DNA from: G963674505 sp964575975
GTDB taxonomy: Bacteria > Desulfobacterota > Desulfobacteria > Desulfobacterales > SKZT01
Direction of reading: 5' to 3'
DNA: 6,814 bases
NCBI GenBank assembly: GCA_964575975.1
Contig: CAZNTU010000278.1
Span: 1 to 6,814, forward strand
A program made the translations under genes and the position numbers. This document shows, one piece after another, positions 1 through 6,006 of this stretch (the stretch's first letter is position 1; every line of letters starts with the position of its first letter). The notes below the pieces were generated by a model, which was given only the letters and a program-made list of their open reading frames with translations, was not told where the DNA came from and searched no databases.

Positions 1-482
1 TAAATCTTGTGCTTGCGCATGCTCAGGTCTTCATTCACCGCCCGGACGGCAGACGGCCAGCAGAATCCGGATGGGACCATTTCCGCTCTCCACCGGCCGG
101 TAGGGCTGGGCCGGAGTGAATTTGGAACGAAGACCGCCGCGTGAAGCGCCATGTAGGCGCGGGCGGGGATGTTCGAGAAATCGAGGCCCAGGTAGAAATC
201 CTGGACCGGCACGTTCCTGTTCCGGCTCGCCAGGGATTTCGTCAGTCCAAGCGCCATGCCGGACAGGGGGGCGATGGCGGGCTGCGCGGTCCGGGCCAGC
301 TTCAGGCCCGCCTTGAACACGTCGGACCCGAGGAAGTTCAGGAAGGCCTCGTCCCGGTCGTTCTTGAAGTTCACGGCGAAGCACTGGAAGGCCACGCCCT
401 CGCCGCCGTGGAAGGCGGCACTACCGAGCAACCCGGAACTTTCGGCGAGAAACGGAACCAACCGCACAGGTCCGAAAAATTC
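1..482 (-). pseudogene. Probable 5'-truncated remnant of an uncharacterised protein, running off the window edge
   Basis: Reading the minus strand down from 482, one frame stays open for 160 codons to the window edge. It is the same frame as the upstream methyltransferase and begins right after that gene's TAA. The codons are rich in G/C third bases (ttc, aac, gtg, ggc), and the translation is protein-like, with stretches such as AVNFKNDRDEAFLNFLG and NVPVQDFYLGLDFS. The overlapping plus-strand frames look like its low-complexity shadows. No ATG occurs before codon 76 (255-257). The only early alternative, GTG at 465-467, has no ribosome binding site. I therefore think the 5' end is missing. 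Below about position 140 a second minus frame, ending in TGA at 31-33, looks equally plausible, so a late frameshift is possible. I do not recognise the family with confidence. It could instead be an intact gene with a non-standard start. Confidence 0.42.
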
Positions 483-1106
483 TTACGACATAAATTCGGC
501 CGAAATGATGCGATATTCGCCTCGGAACCATTCCTTTTTCAAGAGGCGATCCTCGGTTACGCGAAGCCCCTTGCGGGATAAAAGGCCGAAAAAATCCTCC
601 TCGTAGGTTACCCTGCCGAAATCGACGGTGGTGAAATATTTCAGCCTAGGCTTGAGGAAATCCATCACGGGAAACGAGTCCTTGTACATGGTTTGAAAGA
701 AAACGAGCTTTCCGTTCGGGGAAAGCCATTTCTTTACCCTGTCGAGCACCTGTTCCGAATCGGCCAGCAACATGAAGCTCATGCTGAAAAAGACAAAATC
801 GAACATGTGCCCGTTGGCGGGCGCGAAAGATTCGACCGGACAGCAATGGATGTCGATATGATCCAGCAAGTCGTATTTCGAGATCAAGTCGAAGCAGTGG
901 TTCAAATATACGCGGTTGACGTCGATCCCCGTTATTTTCAGCTGCTTGGACTTGATCAGCGGATGGAACTTTTCCAACATTATCCCGTTGCCGATGCCCA
1001 CGTCCAGCACCTTGGCGCGCGCGAAGAAACTGTTAAGACTGGCTTCGTAGCAAATTTCCGTGGCCGGCTTTATAAAATATTTGTATAGGTTGTTTCTAAT
1101 ATTCAA
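483..1106 (-). CDS. Class I SAM-dependent methyltransferase, substrate unknown
   Basis: With the TTG start at 1104-1106 the protein is 207 residues, a usual size for a compact Rossmann-fold methyltransferase. Motif I is VLDVGIGNG (residues 33-41), the glycine-rich S-adenosylmethionine loop. The acidic residue ending strand 2 is D62 in ITGIDVN. A CPVESF segment (89-94) fits the adenine-contacting region. DFVFFSMSFMLL (103-114) is the strand-4 motif, and GKLVFFQTMYK the strand-5 region. There is no signal peptide or membrane segment, so it should be cytoplasmic. The frame can be extended to an ATG at 1218-1220, but the extra 38 residues are proline/alanine-rich, unlike a methyltransferase N-terminus, and the strong ribosome binding site lies inside that extension. 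The 5' part is AT-rich (32 of 90 bases are G or C at 1021-1110), unlike mfd, which suggests transfer. The substrate cannot be read from the sequence. Confidence 0.8.
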   Translation of the reverse strand: MNIRNNLYKYFIKPATEICYEASLNSFFARAKVLDVGIGNGIMLEKFHPLIKSKQLKITGIDVNRVYLNHCFDLISKYDLLDHIDIHCCPVESFAPANGHMFDFVFFSMSFMLLADSEQVLDRVKKWLSPNGKLVFFQTMYKDSFPVMDFLKPRLKYFTTVDFGRVTYEEDFFGLLSRKGLRVTEDRLLKKEWFRGEYRIISAEFMS

Positions 1107-1117
1107 TTTGCGAAAAA

Positions 1118-1124
1118 CCTCCCC
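1118..1124 (-). promoter_or_regulatory. Shine-Dalgarno sequence that fixes a TTG start for the methyltransferase
   Basis: On the minus strand this reads GGGGAGG, a near-perfect match to the anti-Shine-Dalgarno sequence, 11 nt before the TTG at 1104-1106. No comparable site precedes the in-frame ATG at 1218-1220. The protein begins convincingly from the TTG (LNIRNNLYKYF, with Met replacing Leu at initiation). The spacing is slightly long but within the functional range. Confidence 0.6.
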
Positions 1125-1259
1125 TAACGCAGATGTAGCCGATGGTTCGGCGGTTGCGGCGCAAGGGGGCGGAACCGACCGCTTCGCATCGACGAAAAAA
1201 AGAGCTTGCATTACAAACACCTTCAGGCCTTGGTTTTAGGATCGGCCACTTCGAAGTCC

Positions 1260-1318
1260 GCGCGTTTGCGGTTGCGGCTTTCGCCGTGAAGGGAGCACGG
1301 CGAAAGCCGCAAACGCGC
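1260..1318. repeat. Long inverted repeat with a 6-nt bulge, able to form a hairpin
   Basis: The right arm (1296-1318, 23 nt) is the exact reverse complement of the left arm (1260-1288) once six bases are removed from the left arm. Those six bases are a tandem duplication (tgcggttgcgg in place of tgcgg). The loop is 7 nt (1289-1295, aagggag). No run of T follows on either strand, so it is not a normal intrinsic terminator. It lies about 150 bp upstream of the methyltransferase. It could be a REP-like palindrome, a small non-autonomous mobile element, or the stem of a structured RNA. Confidence 0.8.
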
Positions 1319-1590
1319 CGGCCGGAATTAAAACCCAGCCTTCCCCCATTTTACCTGCCATTCTAATCCGTGGTGGATTCGAGGCAATCGGGTACAACCA
1401 GTACATGAAACATTGAAAACAAGTATATTCTTGGACGAATAATGGAAAATATCGCTTGAAATATTTCGGGGAAAATACCAAACTTGCCGAAATCGAGCGC
1501 GGGGATTGGTTGGCTTCGACAGCCGCGAACCACCCGCGAGGGTTGACCGACGTTCGCGAAATGGACAATTTTGCCTGAACGAATTCGCCA

Positions 1591-1627
1591 TATAAAAAAG
1601 GTTTCCGGAAAGAATCCGAAAACCTTT
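1591..1627 (-). terminator. Intrinsic terminator of the tRNA-Thr gene
   Basis: Starting 10 nt beyond the CCA end of the tRNA, the minus strand forms a 13-bp stem (arms 1615-1627 and 1597-1609, with one G-U wobble) around a 5-nt loop at 1610-1614. The second arm runs into six T residues (1594-1599), three paired and three unpaired. Stem, short loop, T-tract and position all fit rho-independent termination of the tRNA transcript. On the plus strand the following T-run is interrupted, so termination that way would be weaker. Confidence 0.87.
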
Positions 1628-1636
1628 GATTTTCAT

Positions 1637-1712
1637 TGGAGCCGACAAGGGGACTCGAACCCCTGACCTGCTGATTACGAATCAGCTGCTCTACCGGCTG
1701 AGCTACGTCGGC
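1637..1712 (-). tRNA. tRNA-Thr, anticodon CGU
   Basis: The 76-nt minus-strand sequence folds into a complete cloverleaf. It has a 7-bp acceptor stem (GCCGACG with TGTCGGC, last pair G-U), a GCTC/GAGC D-stem with AGCCGGTA loop, and a GCTGA/TCAGC anticodon stem around TTCGTAA. The variable loop has 5 nt, and the T-arm is AGGGG-TTCGAGT-CCCCT. The anticodon CGT reads ACG, hence threonine. The discriminator base is T and the terminal CCA is encoded. It is a single tRNA, not part of a cluster in this window, transcribed away from mfd and followed by its own terminator. Its 5' end is 26 bp from the mfd start, so its promoter must overlap the first codons of mfd. Confidence 0.97.
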
Positions 1713-1738
1713 GAAACTTTTTGTGGTTTACTGTTTTT

Positions 1739-4700
1739 ATGTTGCAAAATCAAGAGAAAAATTCGATCGACCCGATTTTGGATTTGATCGGGGAACGGAA
1801 AAGCGGAGTGGATTGCACGGGGCTGACCGGTTCCGCCAGGGCGTATTTGGTTTACCGCCTGTACCTGAAGGCGCCTCGGCCGATGGTGGTCGTATTGCCC
1901 AAGGCCTCGGACGCGGAGCGGTTCCTGTCGGATCTGGAATTTTTTGCGGGAACGCTTTCCTGGCCCACGGTCTATTTTCCGCCATATCATATTTTGCCCT
2001 TCAAGTACCTCTCGTATCACGGCCAGACGGCCGCCGCGCGAATCCGGGCCTTGTTCGAAACGCTCGAGTATTCCCTTTCCGCGCCTCCCGTCGTGGTGAC
2101 CACGTCGGCGGCCATGGTTCAGAGGGTCATGCCCAAGGCGGTACTATCGGAAAGTTCCGAACTGGTGGTCGAGAACGAGGAGATCGAAACGGACCGTCTG
2201 ATCGAAAAGCTCAACGCGGGCGGCTACGAACGGACCATGATCGTGGAGGAACCGGGGGACTATTCCGTTCGCGGGGGAATCGTCGACGTGTTTTCTCCCT
2301 TGTACGACAATCCGCTCCGGATCGAGCTGTACGGCGACTTGGTGGATTCCCTGCGTTTTTTTTCCCCCGCCAGTCAAAGGACCGTCAAGAGAATATCCGA
2401 AGCCGTGATCACGCCTTGCAGGGAGACGGTCCTGAAAAAGTCGGATCTTGCCCGGATAGTCGGCCGCGTCAGGGCGCAAGCCGCCAACATGGAAATTCCC
2501 GCGACCCAAGTCCGGGAACTGGTGGACCGCATCAGGGACGAGGGCGTGTTTCCAGGCGTCGAAATCATGCTGCCCATGCTGTACTCCCGTATGGACACGT
2601 TCATGGACTACGCGCCGGAAAGATCTCTTTACGTTCTCGTGGAGCCGGGCGAACTGAAAAAGACGGCCGACGACGTCTTCGAGCAAGCGCAAACCAACTA
2701 CGTCGCGTCTTTGCAGGACAAGTCGTTCGGGGTGGAACCCTCCAGTCTGTTCCTGACATGGGGGGAGATCGAAAAGGCCATTGAAAAGGAGCGTCCCCTT
2801 TCCATCGGCTCTCCGGCCATGTTTCGTCCCGACGAGAACGAACATTCGCCTGTCCGGGTCCGTTTCGCGACGGAGGACAACTCGGAATTGCAGCAGGAGT
2901 TGAAGACGCGCAAAAATTCGGAACAGCTTTTTCTTCCTTTGGCCGAGTGGCTGGGCGAAAAAACGGAAGCGGGCATGAACGCCTTGATCGTGTGCGCCTC
3001 CAAATCCCGCGCTCAGAGGGCGGAGACCATTTTAAAGCCGTACGGCGCACGGACCGGAATCATGGAATGTTTCGATCCCAGGCGTCTTTCCAGAGAAGGA
3101 GCGACCGGCAGGGCTTTCTTTTGCATCGGCGGTTTGGCCTCGGGTTTCGTCTGGCCCGAGGAATCTCTGGCTATTCTGACCGACGTGGAGATTTTCGGAG
3201 CGCGAAGCCGTCGAAAGCCCTCCGCCCCCAAAGTCAAGACGAAGCTTCTCGCCTTCGACGAACTGAAGCAGGACGACCTGGTGGTGCATGCCGAGCATGG
3301 GATAGGACAGTACCAGGGGCTTGCCAAGCTGGAGCTGGACGGCGCGGGCGGCGAGTTTCTCCTGATCGCGTACCGCGACGGAGACAGGTTGTACCTTCCC
3401 GTGGACCGAATGAACCTGATCCAGAAATACATGGGCGTGGAGGGCGTAAACCCCGCTTTGGACAAAATGGGCGGCAAGTCCTGGGAGCGGGTCAGGGAGA
3501 AAGTCAAAAAGTCCGTGGAGAAGATCGCCGCGGAGCTGTTGAGACTGTACGCGTCCCGAAAGGTTCTCCAAGGCTGGGCGTTTTCCGATCTGACCGACGA
3601 AATGCGGGAGTTCGAGGCGGCCTTTCCGTTCGAGGAGACGCCGGACCAGCTTGCGGCCATCGAGGACGTGTTCAAGGACATGACTTCCCCAACCCCGATG
3701 GACCGGCTGATCTGCGGGGACGTGGGCTACGGCAAGACCGAAGTGGCGCTTCGGGCGTCGTTTCTTTCCGTCCTGAACGGCAAGCAGGTCGCCATGCTCG
3801 TTCCCACCACCGTGTTGGCGGAACAGCACTACGCCACCTTTTCCCGCCGGTTCGAGCCATTCCCCGTCAATATAGCCTGCCTCAGCCGGTTCAGACCCGC
3901 CAAGGAACAGGGAGAAATAGTGGAGAAATTGAAGACGGGAAAGATCGACATCGTGATCGGAACGCACCGTCTGGTTCAAAAGGACGTGGGCTTCAGAGAC
4001 CTCGGGCTCCTGATACTGGACGAGGAACAGAGATTCGGGGTCAAGCACAAGGAAAAAATCAAGAATTTCAAGAGCACCGTGGACGTGTTGACCCTGACCG
4101 CCACTCCGATCCCTCGCACGCTCCACATGTCCCTGATGGGCATAAGGGATATCAGCGTTCTGTCCACGCCGCCGGAGTACAGGCGGGCGATCGTCACCTA
4201 TATTTCCGAGTTCGACGACGCCATCGTAAAGGACGCCATCAAAAAGGAGCTGGCCCGGGGGGGACAGATTTTTTTCGTCCACAACAACATCCACACCATC
4301 GGGTCCATGGCCCGCCATCTGAAGGAACTGGTTCCGGAGGCTAGGCTGGCCGTGGCGCACGGACGCATGGACGAGTCCCAGCTGGAAAAGACGATGCTTT
4401 CCTTCATGGAGCGGGAGATTGACATGCTGGTATGCACTACCATCATAGAATCCGGCCTGGACGTGGCGACCGCGAACACGATTCTGGTGAACCATGCGGA
4501 CCGGTTCGGCCTTTCCCAGATTTACCAGCTGAGGGGACGCGTTGGGCGTTCCGACGAACAAGCGTACGCGTACCTGTTCGTGCCCAAGGAGAGCAAGCTG
4601 ACTCGGGACGCCGTGAAAAGGCTCAAGGTGCTCATGGAGCACAGCGATTTGGGCGCCGGTTTCCAGATAGCCATGAGCGATTTGAAAATCCGCGGGGGCG

Positions 4701-5266
4701 GGACCATCCTGGGGGCGTCCCAGTCGGGGCACATCGCGGCGGTCGGCTACGACATGTTTTTGCAGCTGATGGAGGAGGCCATGGCCGAGCTGAAAGGGGA
4801 GGAAATCAAGGAAGCCTTGGAACCCGAGATCAACGTCACGATTTCCGCGTTCCTTCCAGAGACTTACATACCGGACATCGACCAGCGCCTGTCCACGTAC
4901 CGGGATTTGACCCGCATGCGTTCCCTGAAGGAAATTTCCGACTTCAAGTCCGAGATGGAGGACCGTTTCGGTCCGCTTCCGCCGGAGGCCTCCAATCTGC
5001 TGATCAAAATCATGCTTCGTGTGCTGTGCATCGACGCCGGGGTGAAACGCCTGGATTTGAACGAGGAGCAGCTCCTGCTGCATTTTTCGGAAAAGCATCA
5101 GAAAAATCCTCTGGGAATCGTGGACATGCTTGCCGGCGGCCAAGGGAATTTCGCGTTCACGCCCGACCACGTTTTCAGCGCCGACCTTTCCAAGACGGGC
5201 GCAGGCGGTGTCATAGCGCAAGCCAAAAACATCTTGAAAGAAATCCGCCAACGTGTTAACGCCTGA
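1739..5266 (+). CDS. mfd: Transcription-repair coupling factor Mfd (TRCF), ATP-dependent DNA translocase
   Basis: Mfd removes RNA polymerase stalled at DNA lesions and recruits the UvrA/UvrB excision machinery. At 1175 residues it has the family's usual length. The N-terminal third is the UvrB-like module. The RNA-polymerase-interacting CarD-like domain starts near residue 512 (DDLVVHAEHGIGQYQGL). The translocase motor carries Walker A GDVGYGKTE (660-668, Lys666), DEEQRFG (761-767), TLTATPIPRTL (785-795), CTTIIESGLD (from about 899) and GRVGRS (933-938), followed by the C-terminal TRCF domain. All catalytic motifs are intact. I chose ATG 1739; an in-frame TTG at 1721 would add six residues (including WFTVF). 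Neither start has a clear ribosome binding site. The gene diverges from the tRNA and is followed 38 nt later by the lipoprotein gene with no terminator between them. Confidence 0.98.
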   Translation: MLQNQEKNSIDPILDLIGERKSGVDCTGLTGSARAYLVYRLYLKAPRPMVVVLPKASDAERFLSDLEFFAGTLSWPTVYFPPYHILPFKYLSYHGQTAAARIRALFETLEYSLSAPPVVVTTSAAMVQRVMPKAVLSESSELVVENEEIETDRLIEKLNAGGYERTMIVEEPGDYSVRGGIVDVFSPLYDNPLRIELYGDLVDSLRFFSPASQRTVKRISEAVITPCRETVLKKSDLARIVGRVRAQAANMEIPATQVRELVDRIRDEGVFPGVEIMLPMLYSRMDTFMDYAPERSLYVLVEPGELKKTADDVFEQAQTNYVASLQDKSFGVEPSSLFLTWGEIEKAIEKERPLSIGSPAMFRPDENEHSPVRVRFATEDNSELQQELKTRKNSEQLFLPLAEWLGEKTEAGMNALIVCASKSRAQRAETILKPYGARTGIMECFDPRRLSREGATGRAFFCIGGLASGFVWPEESLAILTDVEIFGARSRRKPSAPKVKTKLLAFDELKQDDLVVHAEHGIGQYQGLAKLELDGAGGEFLLIAYRDGDRLYLPVDRMNLIQKYMGVEGVNPALDKMGGKSWERVREKVKKSVEKIAAELLRLYASRKVLQGWAFSDLTDEMREFEAAFPFEETPDQLAAIEDVFKDMTSPTPMDRLICGDVGYGKTEVALRASFLSVLNGKQVAMLVPTTVLAEQHYATFSRRFEPFPVNIACLSRFRPAKEQGEIVEKLKTGKIDIVIGTHRLVQKDVGFRDLGLLILDEEQRFGVKHKEKIKNFKSTVDVLTLTATPIPRTLHMSLMGIRDISVLSTPPEYRRAIVTYISEFDDAIVKDAIKKELARGGQIFFVHNNIHTIGSMARHLKELVPEARLAVAHGRMDESQLEKTMLSFMEREIDMLVCTTIIESGLDVATANTILVNHADRFGLSQIYQLRGRVGRSDEQAYAYLFVPKESKLTRDAVKRLKVLMEHSDLGAGFQIAMSDLKIRGGGTILGASQSGHIAAVGYDMFLQLMEEAMAELKGEEIKEALEPEINVTISAFLPETYIPDIDQRLSTYRDLTRMRSLKEISDFKSEMEDRFGPLPPEASNLLIKIMLRVLCIDAGVKRLDLNEEQLLLHFSEKHQKNPLGIVDMLAGGQGNFAFTPDHVFSADLSKTGAGGVIAQAKNILKEIRQRVNA

Positions 5267-5304
5267 AGGTTATCGCCCGCTGAAAAAAACGGGAAGATTG
5301 TAAT

Positions 5305-6006
5305 ATGAAAAAAACATTATCGATATGGTTGCCCATATTCGCCGTTTGCATTTCAGGCGGGTGCGAAAACACCGGCTTGGGCATCGGCGATCATGTGTTG
5401 GTCAAAGTCGAGAGCCGCGTCTGTACCATTGCGGATTTCAACAAGGCTTTCGACATAGCCAAGCTGGCGTACGGGGAGGAGACCCTGTCGGAACCCGACG
5501 CCCTCGTGGAAATCCGGACCCGGCTTTTGAGAGAAGTCACGGAGGAATTGATCATGTTGGAAAGGGCCGAGGAACTCGGTCTGAGTATTTCGGAGGCCGA
5601 GCTTTCCGCAGCCGTCGAAGAAATCAAAAAGGATTACCCCGAAGACTCTTTCGATCGGCTGTTGCTCGAAAACGCCATCCCGTTTTCTTTCTGGAAGGAA
5701 AGCCTGGAAAGAAAGCTTGTCGCGGAGCGGGTGGAGGCCGCCGAGCTGGAAAAGGAGGTCTTGGTCGACGCCGGGGAACTCAAGGAATTCTACGACGCGT
5801 ACTTGGCCGATTCGACGTTGGAGTTGAAGTCCGAGGAGGACGCGGCGGCCCTCTCCCGAAAGATCGTCGAACGGCTCCGAAGGGAAAAGGCCCGCGAAAA
5901 GTATCCTTCGTGGATCAAGTCCCTTTACGACAGGTACCGGGTCGAAATCAATCAGGACGCCTGGTTGGCCATTATTGTTGACACAAACAAGAGGAGCGAA
6001 AAATGA
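5305..6006 (+). CDS. SurA-like periplasmic lipoprotein apparently lacking the parvulin (PPIase) domain
   Basis: The 233-residue protein starts with a lipoprotein-type signal: two lysines, a hydrophobic stretch and a loose lipobox ISGGC with the lipidated cysteine at residue 20. Residues 30-155 resemble the SurA N-domain: VLVKVESRVCTIADF, then helices rich in E/K/L (about 65-150) including LLREVTEELIMLERAEELGL and ISEAELSAAVEEIK. After VDAGELKEFYDAYL (155-167), where relatives enter the parvulin domain, only a short charged helix remains (176-197). Then comes PSWIKSLYDRYRVEIN (201-216), like the C-terminal helix that packs on the N-domain in SurA-type proteins. No parvulin core (GG-LG) is present. 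A GGGAAG at 5291-5296 lies 8 nt before the ATG. The gene overlaps surA by ATGA, so the two are probably co-translated. A chaperone role in outer-membrane protein folding is inferred. Confidence 0.78.
   Translation: MKKTLSIWLPIFAVCISGGCENTGLGIGDHVLVKVESRVCTIADFNKAFDIAKLAYGEETLSEPDALVEIRTRLLREVTEELIMLERAEELGLSISEAELSAAVEEIKKDYPEDSFDRLLLENAIPFSFWKESLERKLVAERVEAAELEKEVLVDAGELKEFYDAYLADSTLELKSEEDAAALSRKIVERLRREKAREKYPSWIKSLYDRYRVEINQDAWLAIIVDTNKRSEK
5992..5996 (+). promoter_or_regulatory. Ribosome binding site of surA inside the end of the lipoprotein gene
   Basis: AGGAG lies 6 nt before the ATG at 6003-6005, within the last codons of the lipoprotein gene. With the ATGA stop/start overlap it fixes the surA start and suggests translational coupling of the two chaperone genes. 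Confidence 0.8.

Larger units (their letters stand above)
1107..1590. other. Stretch without a recognisable gene between the methyltransferase and the tRNA terminator
   Basis: About 480 bp lie between the methyltransferase start and the tRNA terminator. Open frames exist on both strands (for example plus 1142-1366 and minus 1236-1568), but their translations are basic or low-complexity. They lack ribosome binding sites and resemble no family I know. The clear structure is the inverted repeat at 1260-1318. The part from about 1380 to 1480 is AT-richer than its surroundings and could hold promoters, but I found no -35/-10 pair good enough to annotate. The methyltransferase promoter must lie here or upstream. 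Confidence 0.6.

Noticed and set aside
141..581. Plus-strand open frame of 146 codons (and an overlapping one at 256-606)
   Set aside because: Their translations are rich in G, E, V, R and repetitive. They lie exactly opposite a minus-strand frame with better codon bias and protein-like sequence, so they look like antisense shadows.
1107..1220. N-terminal extension of the methyltransferase to ATG 1218
   Set aside because: The extra 38 residues are proline/alanine-rich and unlike a methyltransferase start, and a strong Shine-Dalgarno sequence lies inside this extension ahead of TTG 1104-1106.
1150..1278. Direct repeat gcggttgcggc at 1150-1160 and 1268-1278
   Set aside because: Only 11 nt, two copies and GC-rich with internal repetition, so it may be chance. 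It is not a CRISPR or iteron array.
1260..1318. Inverted repeat as an intrinsic terminator of the methyltransferase or another gene
   Set aside because: No T-run follows the stem on either strand, and it lies upstream of the methyltransferase rather than downstream.
1236..1648. Two minus-strand open frames in the region between the methyltransferase and the tRNA
   Set aside because: One runs through the inverted repeat and the other reaches into the 3' end of the tRNA gene. Neither has a ribosome binding site or a recognisable motif.
3032..5251. 739-codon open frame on the strand opposite mfd, and other long frames inside mfd
   Set aside because: They are shadows of a GC-rich conserved gene. 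Mfd motifs are complete and in order on the plus strand, and the opposite translations are His/Gln/Leu-rich without motifs.
5267..5304. Possible terminator between mfd and the lipoprotein gene
   Set aside because: Only a 4-bp stem (cccg/cggg) around an A-rich loop is possible and no T-tract follows, so read-through into the chaperone genes is more likely.
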